NCBI GenBank assembly: GCA_032622095.1
Contig: CP136069.1
Span: 161,499,043-161,563,042, forward strand
From: Siphonodentalium dalli
Taxonomy: Eukaryota; Mollusca; Scaphopoda; Gadilida; Siphonodentaliidae
Length of the DNA: 64,000 nt
Direction: 5' to 3'
The notes beneath the pieces were generated by a model. The model was not told where the DNA came from and made no database searches. It saw nothing but the letters and a program-made list of their open reading frames with translations. Both the position numbers and the translations under genes were made by a program. Shown here piece after piece: positions 22,408 through 33,539 of this stretch (positions within the stretch are counted from its first letter, which is position 1; each line of letters opens with the position of its first letter).

Positions 22408-24918
22408 GTTCTATAGAAATTCACAGGGGACCATCTAGATGATGCCAAAGGGGTCTACTCGGAGTAGTTTTTTACGAGAAAGATAATGGTCGGGGTTACA
22501 ATTTTCTAAAGTGACGCCTTTGTTGTCAGGGGCAGAAAAGGGGGAGGGGCCGAACAAAAATTTGTCGGCGATTGCCACGAAACTTATATATAATCATCCC
22601 CATAATATGAGTAATCCAATGGTGTGTTTTAAATATGGCAAAAGTCGCGCCGTTCGCGTCAGGGGTGCCCGGAAGGGGGAGGGGCAGAATTTTTTTCTGT
22701 TGCCGATTGCCACGAAACTTACATATAATCATCCCCATGATATGAAGAATCCAACGGTGTGGTTTAAATATGTCAACAATGGTGTCGTTCGAGTCAGGGT
22801 TGCACGAAAGGGGAGAGGGGCACCAAAATTGATAAAACTAATTTTATCGCCCATTTCCACCAAATTGATATATATTCTTCTTCATGATACAAGGAATCTA
22901 ATTGTGCGATTTAAGAACGCCAAATTGTTGTCCAAACGATGAGATATTGGGAGGGGGTGGGCACTAAATTTGATAATAATTGGTTTAGTCGCCGATTGCC
23001 ACCACAAGTATACAAAAGCATCCCCATGGTATGAGGAGTTTAATGGTGTGGCTTATATCTGTCAAATATGGCCTCATTCGAGTCAGGGGTGTATTGAAAG
23101 GGACAGGGGCACAAAATTGATGCACAATTATTTTGGCGCCAATTTCCACCAAATTGATACACGTTCTTATCCATGATACGAGGAATCTAATCGTGTGATT
23201 TAAAGACGCCATAGTGGTGCTGTTTAGGTGAGAGATGGGGAGGGAGTGATTGGCACCAAATTTGATAAAAAAAATTGTATATTAATTGTGTATAGAGATG
23301 AGAGGGACACAAAAAGTTATATCTATATGTTTAGTGCCGATTCCCACGAGATTGATACATATTCTTCTCCGTGATACGAGGAATCTTATCTTATGGTTTA
23401 GATACACTAAATTGGTGCCCTATGGGTGAGAAATATGGGGACCTTCAATTTGATACGAATTTGTATACTCGCCAATTTTCACCAATTTCATATATATACT
23501 TCTCAAATGATACAAGAAATCAAATTGTGCTGTCTGTCTGTCTTTTTGTCTGTCTGTGTGTTCTATATATAACTTCACGTGGTACAATCTAGATGGCACC
23601 ATGGCGTTCTATGAGGATTAACTTTTAACAAGGAAGATAATGGTGCGGATTTAAATTAAAATTAAAATGGTGCTGTTGGCGTCAGGGAAATAAAAGGGGG
23701 AGGTCGGCAAAATTTAAAAAATATGATGAATTAGTTTTGTCGCCGGGGTGAGAGATGTGGGTTCATAACTATTCTCATAATTTGGTGTCGTTTGCGTCAC
23801 GGATGGCGAGCGGATATGCACTATCATAGATAAGTTTGCTATTCGCCGATATCCACATATTATGTTAAATATAGTCACCCAGGCCATCTCCATATCATTT
23901 TAAGGAGATTTGGGCGTTCACATTTCACAATCCCGACAAATGGTAACCCACTTATAAGTCACTTGAACAATTATATCTTATTAACTGTCATATTTATATG
24001 GGGATGGCAAGCAGTACATTCACACAATGAGCTAGCAAAAAGATATACATAGAATAAGCATTAAACGTATATTTATTATTCTATGGAAGAGATACATATA
24101 TTCGTGCAAATTGAGAGACCTCGAACCGTCAGAGGATTGCATATATATTACAACAAAATTGAGTCTGTTCCATTCAATACCGTTTCCACAAAAAAGTTAC
24201 AATTTGTCAGGAGATATGGAAGGCCTGTTCAAAAATAGTGGTCACAGTGTGCAGTCATATGTATAGTTTCTTCTGATATACAATAAAATGCAGTTAGTAG
24301 CACATGACTTTTCAGGATCCTCCCAATACTGACATCTGACAAGCGGTTTAGAACAGACTCATCAACTGACATAAACAACTCAAAATCTCGCTCTGTGTCT
24401 GGCAAATGTAGCTGATATACGTGCGCAGCAACATTTCGTTGAAACTGAGACAATTTAGCCAATATATAGGACCATGAGCACCAGGAAATTTCTTTGAAAC
24501 ATCCGTATCTTCATGGAGATATGATAGCCAGGTATTCTCGAGATCTTAGTCCAACCCACTAGATTGATTGATACATCTCATATGTAAAACCCAATTGTCA
24601 TCTTTTATTTATGCGAACTAATGTCTTTATGATGTCCATATGTCATATTATAACGTCGGACGTATACGCAGTTGTAAATAAATAAATACTTCATTATTGG
24701 TGGAACGGATTAATCGCGATAAACAGAATGACAATTGACAAGGTGGGCCACTACTTATATTCCATGACTGTAATAATCATGTTTTGTGATGCTATTTGAA
24801 TATACAATTTATGAGAAAACACTTTAAGCAAGAGTGTTCTCTATTCACAACAAATATCCACAGCATACAGATGGTTTCACATCGCATTAACCTGGGCGAC
24901 GCCGGGTAACCCTGCTAG
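22353..24918 (+). mobile_element. non-autonomous Helitron candidate, 2.6 kb, in intron 4
   Basis: Left end TCTATATCTATATTTGCGAA followed by (CTGT)n, a common Helitron 5' pattern. Right end has a hairpin CCTGGGCGACGCCGGG at about 24892-24907 followed after a few bases by CTAG (24915-24918). The flanking bases are A on the left and T on the right, as expected for insertion between A and T. The interior holds about five diverged tandem units of 130-150 bp (about 22560-23240), each beginning ATTGCCACGAAACTT or ATTTCCACCAAATTGATA. A second (CTGT)n/TTCTATA block near 23530 suggests a composite. No Rep/helicase coding frame. Confidence 0.55.
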
Positions 24919-25275
24919 TTAGTTATATTTACATACTAAGTGTTGTCATCACTAAATCCAGCATTCTGATTGGTCGGCGCCCACGTGGCTAGTTGCAGTT
25001 ATTTCTCGGTGAATGCGCAACGGCTCAATAACACCAAGCTCATAACAACATCGATACGTCATTGGGTTTGGAAAGACGAACGCGTAATGTTTTGGGCGCA
25101 TTTGGACTCGCGCAGGATTGACTTAATACATAATCGGGTTTCAATATGAAGAGAAATTGTTCCTATTAACTTTTGCCAAGGGTGCTATTGGGTATTTTGG
25201 GCTGTTTTTGTCACGATACACTTTTCGATTTAAATACATTTACAAAAGTGGCTTTTTCGCTAAATGTATTTAAAT
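24919..25275. other. intron 4, no gene recognised
   Basis: Somewhat less AT-rich near 24960-25110 (ATTGGTCGGCGCCCACGTGG), but no exon or repeat family is identifiable. Confidence 0.35.
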
Positions 25276-25438
25276 ATAAGGATTAACTGTCATGGGGACT
25301 ATTTTTATGGAGATGTAACCGTGAGGTAAGTGGTCATAACTTGTATGTAAAACCCTTCGGGTATTACACAAGTTATGTCCGCTTACCTCACGGTTACATC
25401 TCCATAAAAACAGTCCACATGAGACAGTTAATCCTTAT
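25276..25438. repeat. near-perfect long hairpin, 80-bp arms
   Basis: ATAAGGATTAACTGTC opens the left arm and GACAGTTAATCCTTAT closes the right. The arms include GGAGATGTAACCGTGAGGTA / TACCTCACGGTTACATCTCC and meet at ACCC-TTC-GGGT (centre near 25357). Only scattered mismatches and a few unpaired bases are seen. Likely a MITE reduced to a stem; transcribed, it would give a long double-stranded RNA inside intron 4. Confidence 0.8.
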
Positions 25439-27654
25439 TAGACTAATTTCTACATTGTTGTATTTTTCTCGTGGCCGTAGTCACCAGTTTTTGACTCTTG
25501 TGAATTATTATGGTGGTTTATAATTTATTTTTTGGAACTTAAGTATCTGTGTTTTGAAATGCACATCACTGTCATGTCAAGTGTAGCCTGTTACAACATG
25601 CAGTTGGTCAGCTCACTGCAGTTTGCTGCTTTCAGTTGCGGTGACGAAATTTATCAACGATTAGCCATCGGCCGATTTTCGGAGATTATAACATCTTGTC
25701 CGGTTCACATACAAACACAATCCAGACAGTGCAAACAATATTCCAGGTTAATAAGAAGCAAATTAGGTCCAATTTCACACACAAAATATGTTGAGATATT
25801 TTAACACCTCCGTATTCTTAAATACCACCCAGTCAACGTACCTAATTAGTCGATGCCGAGCCCGAAAACGGAACTAACATAAAATGTGTAAGCCGGCTAG
25901 TATGTTGTGTTTTCTCTGTTGTTATCCAATGTAAAAAAACACACAATCGCCTGAATCGGACGCCGCCATTTCCCCACTTCCATTGTGGAAATGTATCGTG
26001 CATCACATGATCGCCACATCCAATCAGATTGGGTCACCCACTTGCACTTGGTTCTGAGAAAGTACCAACAGCTCGTTGATTTTTCGATCATAAATAATAC
26101 CTAATAATCGATAATACCAAACACTTTGGTATTGAGACATGTACAGGTATCCTGAATTAAATAAACGGATTGTTATATCTGAGAGTGTACTATAGTTTAT
26201 AGCGGTTGAAATGGCGATAAATCACAATAAGCCAAACTTCCGTAGCATTTAGAGATATCCGGCATGTGCCTATATCTCTATGGTTATTTAAAATATATAT
26301 TGACACTGCCATCATCGGTTCTACTTTTGTATGTCGAATGTTTTTTTTAACCTTGGCGTCGCCGCTACCGCTTTCAGCACTGGCCCTTATACACACACTT
26401 TCCACTCGAACCTACAATTCTCTGGTCCGCACATCTGCATGCATATGTGGCAAAACAACAGTTTCTGTGAGGATCGTATGTTAATCCTATATAGCTCTTT
26501 CTTTATATATGCATGTCAGTCATTCAAACTTAATGTATGATTGTCCCAATGAGACTGCGGATGCACAGCAGTGCATATGGGTTACAAAAAGGAATCCATA
26601 TTATAAGAATCGTAAATCGAAATGGCAAACGAAAACAACTAGTACAAAACAAAATTTCCAAGTCGAAATGGGTGATAACTGAACTAAAATAAGTCTAATC
26701 TCCCAAATCGCGTGGTGGTAAATATCACGTTTCATAAAAAATGACCAGGACACTATAAGGAGTAGAAATTGTGTGCCTTGCTAAACATTTCTACGTCGAA
26801 AGGGGAGATAATTATAGCACAAAGCCCGGATGGATTTCATCAGTAATAAAAGATCACAAAACATGACAGGCTTTCAGAAACATTTCTAAGTTGACAGAGG
26901 AATAACTCCACTAAAATATTCGGATGAACATCATATTAACATGGGGCAAAGGTCATTCTCAACGACTCGGCCATTTCCGCTTCGCTGAGGAAATAACCTC
27001 TTCCATAAGTAGAAACCACATTCGCGCAATGTTACTATATACGACCCTGGTAATAAGGCGATGACCTTGACTCGTTGATATGAATGGAGCAGAATGCATT
27101 CACGCATGCCCGTATCAGACTTGATAATGATTAAATAGTGATAAATAGTAATAAATAGTAATAAATAGTAATAAATAGTAATAAATAGCAATAATTAGCT
27201 CGTATAGCAGACGAGTCTCCCGGCCAACAGACGCATACTTACCGGTAGTAAGCATATGGTCAATCACGTGATTTAAATAGACAGACAGATATGGTTTCTA
27301 TTATGGAAGAGGCTATTTCCCCAGCGACGCGGAAACGGGGGATGGGCAAAGACTCACATTTTACCAGATATCTGCGCCAAGTTGAAAAAAATTGACTGAA
27401 AATGAAGGAATACAATACAAGCTTCGACAAAGTTGCGTTCAACGTGACTTACTTTACGTAACGATAACGATAGATGAAACCCACTGGTTACGTTCGTTAC
27501 ACTGACTGTTATGCCACTAAGACACGTATAACGTTGAGACATCTACGTAGGAACGACATGTGTTTCGTCAACAACGCCAATAGTTTCTATAGTAACGCTA
27601 ATAAGGTAATAACGTCAAAAGTGTTTTACTATAATACCTTCTCCTTTGTTTCAG
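25439..27654. other. end of intron 4, no gene recognised
   Basis: No exon recognised before exon 5. At 27127-27190 there is a 10-bp tandem repeat, about six units of ATAAATAGTA. Open frames of 60-90 codons here have no family resemblance. Confidence 0.4.
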
Positions 27655-27726
27655 GTCATCCTGCCGATTCGAGACGGGATTATGCTTGTCAGACGGAAAG
27701 CTGACTGGACTGGGCTTGATTGGTAA
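27655..27726 (+). CDS. caffeoyl-CoA-type O-methyltransferase, exon 5 of 5
   Basis: Acceptor CCTTTGTTTCAG at 27654; phase 0; encodes residues 255-277 and TAA. It begins VILPIRDGIMLVRRK, the diagnostic C-terminal strand of CCoAOMT-type enzymes (usually '..lPigDGl.l.rk'), then a short tail, ADWTGLDW. Finding this motif 8.5 kb downstream, in frame with exon 4 and behind a good acceptor, is the main reason to place the gene's end here rather than at the orphan ORF in intron 4. Confidence 0.85.
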   Translation, partial: VILPIRDGIMLVRRKADWTGLDW

Positions 27727-27762
27727 TGATGGAACATATAGACCAACCTGTACTACAAAAGC

Positions 27763-27768
27763 ATTAAA
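27763..27768 (+). promoter_or_regulatory. possible polyadenylation signal ATTAAA
   Basis: ATTAAA lies 37 bp after the stop codon of the methyltransferase, followed by a T/G-rich stretch (GCGCGTGTGACCGCGTTTCTTG). It is the nearest common variant of the AATAAA hexamer. A short 3' UTR ending before the type A element at 27960 would fit. Confidence 0.35.
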
Positions 27769-27959
27769 CTTTGCGCGTGTGACCGCGTTTCTTGTTAATT
27801 TTAATTCGAATCTGCTTGCATGTCGATCGAATTTTGTTGCAAGAGTCTCGTTAATTATTGCTGGATTGACACCTATCTAATTAATGTTGGGATTATTGAT
27901 ATAAGTACCACGCTTATACCGTTCAACTGAAAAAGCCTGGATGAATTGATTAACTATAT

Positions 27960-28417
27960 GTGACCCGCCATATCAAATCCAGTCGGAAGTCGGGATTTTT
28001 TTACCATGTGCCAATGCATTCTCTTATATATGCGAGTCGACCATAGGTCGCCTCGCAAATATAAGATAATGCATTGGCCTAACATTTTTGTACAATTTTA
28101 ATAATTTGTTCTTGTATTCTTTAACAATGTTATAATTTCACCCATACAGAGCCCCAGACAAACATGAGCAGACGACACTCTTCTATGTGCTTCTATATAT
28201 GTGTGGGGCTCCCTGCAGGGTAATGGATGTTTTTTTTATTTTATGTCCTAAACATTGTAAGAAACATTTATTTAAAAAACATGATAACAAATTGTTAAGC
28301 CAATGCATTCTCTTATATATGCGAGGCGACCTATGGTCGACTCGCATATATAAGAGAATGCATTGGCACAGGGTAAAAAAATCCCGACTTCCGACTGGAT
28401 TTGATATGGCGGGTCAC
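27960..28417. mobile_element. type A double-hairpin MITE (copy A2)
   Basis: GTGACCC...GGGTCAC ends flanked by ATAT on both sides. Two mirror-image hairpins with the loop GTCGACCATAGGTCGCC, and the central AGCCCCAGACAAACATGAGC block. Same orientation as A1; it lies 233 bp downstream of the methyltransferase stop codon. One hairpin arm has two substitutions (GCAAATATAAGATAATG), so the stem is slightly weaker. Confidence 0.85.
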
Positions 28418-29061
28418 ATATATTCGATTAAGTTTGAACAATGCTTGATGGACTCATACATTGCACCATACTAATCAGTTTACTAATCATTTATATCTAG
28501 ATGTATGTATTGGATCAATTCAACAAATAAATATATCCATATATTAGAGGCCAATTGTTATTGCAGCCTGAAATCATACTCTATTTTGTTACATCTAGGT
28601 CGAGTTCCTCGGATCAAAAATAGGCGCAACAATACTGTTGCCCTGTGTGTTGTGTCCGCAGTCAATACCCCACACCACACAACATCACTCTAATCTTATC
28701 ATTTCACCATTTTCAAACTCCATCTCTCTCTCCCTCTCTCTCTCTCTCTCTCCCTATCCCTCTCTCTCCCTCTCCATATCTCTCTCCCTCTCCATTCTCT
28801 ATCTCTCTCCCTCTCTCTCTCTCTATCTCTCTCACAAATTATGTAAAATATCTCTGAAGTTTATGTTTGGGGCATGCACTTGTTGGGCTAAAATCGCAAT
28901 AATAGCGGTTCATCATTGCCTCCACTACAGCAACTGCACAATGTTGAGATATGTGATGGAAACAGTAAGGCGTCACAAACAATGTGATTTTATTCCATAA
29001 TTCACAAAATATATTGGAATGATACACATATTGATATTCTTAAATATTAATTATATAAGTT
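28418..29061. other. intergenic, with CT-rich low-complexity tract
   Basis: About 28720-28830 is an imperfect CT/CCCT simple repeat. The Ser/Leu-rich open frames over it are artefacts. No gene seen. Confidence 0.6.
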
Positions 29062-29531
29062 AAAGGCCCACTTAATTTTCGAGTCACCGATTACTTTTTA
29101 TAGTACCTTGATATATCGTTTTAATAACAATCTATGTCACAAAATGTTATTCAAATACTATAATTCATCACCATTCGGAACGTCTGCGTCTCAGAAAGTG
29201 ACCATAGAGTAATAGGAAATACCTGAAATCATAAAATCATTTTCCCCGTTATGGCTCCCAGAATGCCACAGAATTCAAACAATACTTTATTTTCAATGGA
29301 AGGGGAATAACTTTATATCTAAATATATAGAGTTACTCCCCTTTCATTGAAAATAATAGACGTTGTGCATAAACTTTAGCACAGAGCAGACATCAGTAGT
29401 TAAAAAAACATGTTAACAGTTTATTACAGCGAATTAGTTGAAAATACAATGTGTTGGAGCTTCCTCTTTGAAGTGGCATATATTTTATATAATATGATCT
29501 GGGGGGTTCGAAAATTAAGTGGGCATTGAAG
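29062..29531. mobile_element. MITE with GGCCCACTTAATTTTCGA ends
   Basis: Left end TTAAAGGCCCACTTAATTTTC with an inverted match TCGAAAATTAAGTGGGC near 29508-29524. It contains a second hairpin at 29288-29356, with arms TTATTTTCAATGGAAGGGG and its counterpart CCCCTTTCATTGAAAATAA. No coding capacity. Confidence 0.55.
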
Positions 29532-29807
29532 GCCATTATTTTAATTGACAATGTTGAAATAAAAGTACGTGAACTTTCATGTGGAATGCTATTCGTGTTA
29601 CACCAGTGAGGTAATGGGTTTCTACGCCTGAGCTATGTGAGGATGTGGAAGGTTCAGACAGGCATACACAGAAAACCACCTAATTGTTAAGCTGGTGCAC
29701 AATATGATTTTGGATATGTAAAAGAGGAAATATTCCTCTTCAAAATGGAATAAAAACATATTAGTCCAAATTTGGTTGACCTTAAAATTTTATATAAGGG
29801 TTCCCAT
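29532..29807. other. left flank of the minisatellite
   Basis: Short unique stretch; contains CCTCTTCAAAATGG (about 29754) with an inverted counterpart TTTTGAAGAGG after the array (about 31295), possibly marking the ends of the element that carried the array. Confidence 0.35.
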
Positions 29808-31209
29808 TGGCTCAGTCAGTATATACGGCACACAGCTCATTGGGCGTCCGGGGATGACTCAGTCTGTGTATAAGGCACACAGCTCATTGGGCGTCCGTTG
29901 ATGACTCAGTCAGTATATAAGGCACACAGCTCATTGTGCGTCCGTTGATGACTCAGTAAGTATATAAGGCACACAGATCATTGAGCGTCCGGGAAGACTC
30001 AGTCAGTATATAAGGCACACAGCTCATTGGGCGTCCGGGGATGACTCAGTAAGTATATAAGGCACACAGATCATTGGGCGTCCGGGGATGACTCAGTCTG
30101 TATATAAGGCACACAGCTCATTGGGCGTCCGTTGATGACTCAGTCAGTATATAAGGCACACAGCTCATTGTGCGTCCGTTGATGACTCAGTAAGTATATA
30201 AGGCACACAGATCACTGAGCGTCCGGGAAGACTCAGTCAGTATATAAGGCACACAGCTCATTGGGCGTCCGGGGATGACTCAGTAAGTATATAAGGCACA
30301 CAGATCATTGGGCGTCCGGGAAGACTCAGTCAGTATATAAGGCACACATATCATTGGGCGTCCGGGAAGACTCAGTCAGTATATAAGGCACACAGATCAT
30401 TGGGCGTCCGGGAAGACTCAGTCAGTATATAAGGCACACAGCTCATTGGGCGTCCGGGGATGACTCAGTCAGTATATAAGGCATAGAGCTCATTGGGCGT
30501 CCGTTGATGACTCAGTCAGTATATAAGGAACACAGCTCATTGTGCGTCCGTTGATGACTCAGTCAGTATATAAGGCACACAGATCATTGAGCGTCCGGGA
30601 AGACTCAGTCAGTATATAAGGCACACAGCTCATTGGGCGTCCGGGGATGACTCAGTAAGTATATAAGGCACACAGAGCATTGGGCGTCCGGGAAGACTCA
30701 GTCAGTATATAACGCACAGAGCTCATTGGGCGTCCGTTGATGACTCAGTCAGTATATAAGGAACACAGCTCATTGTGCGTCCGTTGATGACTCAGTCAGT
30801 ATATAAGGCACACAGATCATTGAGCGTCCGGGAAGACTCACTCAGTATATAAGGCACACAGCTCATTGGGCGTCCGGGGATGACTCAGTAAGTATATAAG
30901 GCACACAGATCATTGGGCGTCCGGGAAGACTCAGTCAGTATATAACGCACAGAGCTCATTGGGCGTCCGTTGATGACTCAGTCAGTATATAAGGAACACA
31001 GCTCATTGTGCGTCCGTTGATGACTCAGTCAGTTTATAAGGCACATAGCTCATTGTACGTCCGGGGATGACTCAGTCAGTATATAAGGCACAGAGCTCAT
31101 TGAGCGTCCGGGGATGACTCAGTCAGTATATAAGGCACGTAGCTCATTGGGCGTCCGGGGTGACTCAGTCAGTATATAAGGCACAGAGCTCATTGGGCGT
31201 CCGGGGATA
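29808..31209 (+). repeat. minisatellite, about 30 units of 46-47 bp
   Basis: The unit reads TGACTCAGTCAGTATATAAG, then GCACACAGCTCATTGGGCGT, then CCGGGGA. Variants end CCGTTGA or CCGGGAA (46 bp). Units form a higher-order pattern of five: units 2-6 resemble 7-11, and 15-19 resemble 20-24. Each unit has the 11-bp palindrome TGACTCAGTCA and a TATATAA. The first unit is preceded by CCCATTGGCTCAGTCAG, an A-box-like start, and the last runs into a B-box-like motif. No coding frame. Confidence 0.9.
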
Positions 31210-31217
31210 ACGAAGCT

Positions 31218-31228
31218 GGATCGATTCC
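31218..31228 (+). promoter_or_regulatory. B-box-like motif of a tRNA-related sequence
   Basis: GGATCGATTCC matches the RNA polymerase III B box (GGTTCGANTCC) with one change. Together with the A-box-like TGGCTCAGTCAG at about 29808, it suggests the minisatellite expanded inside a tRNA-derived SINE or tRNA pseudogene. The T-stem would be poorly paired, so a working tRNA is unlikely. Confidence 0.4.
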
Positions 31229-31445
31229 CGATAACGGCGGAATCCATGAAAAGGGCGGATAACCTACTTCTTGCATCTTGGCAACTAAGATATCTTTTTG
31301 AAGAGGATTTTATAGTGAAGAGAATTTTATAGTGAAATTATCCCTCTGCCCATCTTCCTACCACAACTAAAACTTCGTGATATGCCATATCAGCTGAAGC
31401 GTCGATAAACCTCCAAAAACATGCATCCAAACCGGTCCAAACGGG

Positions 31446-31674
31446 AACTATTCATCAATGAGTATCCAGTGAAGAAAGGGTTACATTGAGTGGTTCATGG
31501 CTAACATGTGTGAGTGTGAACACTATCGAAATCGCCTAATGGAAGCGTGCACTTATAACGTATGGATGTGTACGTTTCCATTAAGCTATTTCGATAGTGA
31601 TCGCACGCGCATATGTTAGCCATGAACCACTCACTTTAACCCTTTATTTGTGTGATACTCATTGATGAATATTT
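31446..31674. mobile_element. hairpin MITE, arms about 110 bp
   Basis: Left arm ATTCATCAATGAGTATC...GAGTGGTTCATGGCTAACAT...ACTATCGAAAT; right arm its imperfect reverse complement, ATTTCGATAGT...ATGTTAGCCATGAACCACTC...GATACTCATTGATGAAT. The centre is near 31560. No coding capacity. Confidence 0.7.
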
Positions 31675-33049
31675 CACTTTGGAAATGTTCAGAACTTATT
31701 ATCTGAACATTCCCACTAATGAATGGGATTCCTTATGCACTAACATTATATTAAATTTCCTGAACATTCCTCCAGATGAATAATAGACCATCCAACTATA
31801 TTATTTGTTTATAACTGAGAACCACTTAGTAAAGAAATGATTTAATTTTCATCATGTTCTGACCGCCTCACGCATCAATGTGTCTACTCATCGATATGTT
31901 TACAGTGTAACCATCACGGCTGACACAGGACCAGTCACCAAAGTCGTTGCTACATGCACGAATCTTCACGTCACTTTCTAGCATTGAATCATTTACCCCT
32001 GAACTGTAATACCCATAAATCCCTTAAAATGGCCCCATATATACTGTACATCTATACCAATATACTCTTCAACTTTTCGTATTGGCTAACTATATACATT
32101 ACACTGGAAGATATTATTTAACAAATGGACGCACACCTGTTTCTGTTACCCATTGTGTCACTTTTAAAGATTGATACTTTATGACTCACCCATTTAAAAA
32201 TGTCATAATTGAACTATTACATTACTGTCAAAATAGTCAACAGCATCGGCTGTGCTATTTCGTTAAACGCCAAGTCTGAAATGCGCAGACAAAACAAACA
32301 GTCCATTGTTCGTCTCGATCAAATCATCGATAAACAGACGAGAATGATTTCGCCAACCAGAGTCATTTAAAGTGATGTGAAACACTCCGATATAGTGATA
32401 AAATAGAAATGGAGAATAATCTTGTTACAAAGTAGTAATTTTTACAAATAGTATATCCAAATTGACAACACACACCGTCATTCTTATATATGAATTAAAT
32501 GCAGTGACTCTCGATGGCGAAATCGTTTTTCGTTAGTTTATCGCGATAGATGCGTCCCGAATCGAGTTGTAAATATTTACATTTGAGCATTGCATGACGA
32601 TGTTTTCTATGGAGTGGTACGGTCGATTTGCTTCAAATTTACGGCAATGTTAGTAGAATGTTACATTCCTCCAGTTGTGATAGCGCCTGAATACTAACTT
32701 ATCAGTTTCACGCACCCGAACAAGTACATAATTTGTCTTTAATTTAATTTATACGAAAGAATGTTGTTGTGAGTTGGTAATTTTGATACCAATTTTATCG
32801 AAATACATGTGTTGAGCAAGTTTGTTAAAAAAGAACGGGCTGCAACAGTGTTTCAAATCACTTTAACCAATGTATTGTAATATCATGTATTCGGGAGAGG
32901 CGCCAGCTAAGTTGAAACAACTTGTTTCCCGATCCCTAATGTGTATTATTATATACGAATACAATTTGGTTAAAATGACGTGGTTAAAGCCACACGCACG
33001 GTTGAGTTTGTCTGAAACATTCCGTGTAGGGATATATTTTTGAGAGAAA
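31675..33049. other. no gene recognised
   Basis: AT-rich sequence without recognisable exons, RNA genes or complete repeats. Confidence 0.4.
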
Positions 33050-33460
33050 AAACGGAGTGTATTATGTTATTGGTCCGCCGTCCGTCCGAAAAGCCGTCTG
33101 TCCGGATGATAACTTTAGAAAGTCTGAACTGAATAGAATGCAATTGTGTATGTGGGTTTACTATATATAAGCACAAAATACAGGTCAAGTTCGAATTTGG
33201 GTTCCGCCCGCCAATTTTCACCAGAGCTACGACCCTTTTTGTTGGGATTTGCATTAAATTTTTTTTCCGCCGATGATAACTTTTAATTAGTAAGTCGGAA
33301 CTGAATGGAATGAAATTTGGCATGTGAGTTTACTAGCCCAAAGTACAGGTCAAGTTGTTCGAATTGGTGTTCCACCCGCCATTTTCCATGCACCAGAGGT
33401 ATGGCCCTGTGTTGCAATTACCACTGGTGTATATGCCAACGCCTTAGTGATGCTCTTGTT
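33050..33460. repeat. diverged relative of the 8.1-kb element
   Basis: Contains AAAAAACGGAGTGTATTATG, GTCCGCCGTCCGTCCG, GGATGATAACTTTAGA and AGGTCAAGTTCGAATT, echoing the left part of the element at 8090-9184. Again two tandem blocks are visible. The 117-codon minus-strand frame over it is not a gene. Confidence 0.5.
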
Positions 33461-33539
33461 TCACATTACGTACAATTAGTTTGAAAGTCCATAACAAACT
33501 ATGTTCACATAAGGCACAAAATTTCCTGGTATTTCAAAA

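Noticed and set aside
28638..29000. 120-codon frame rich in Ser/Leu
   Set aside because: It is a CT simple repeat read in frame.
29808..31209. Regularly spaced repeats that could suggest a CRISPR array
   Set aside because: Units are directly adjacent without unique spacers, in an intron-bearing eukaryotic context; it is a minisatellite.
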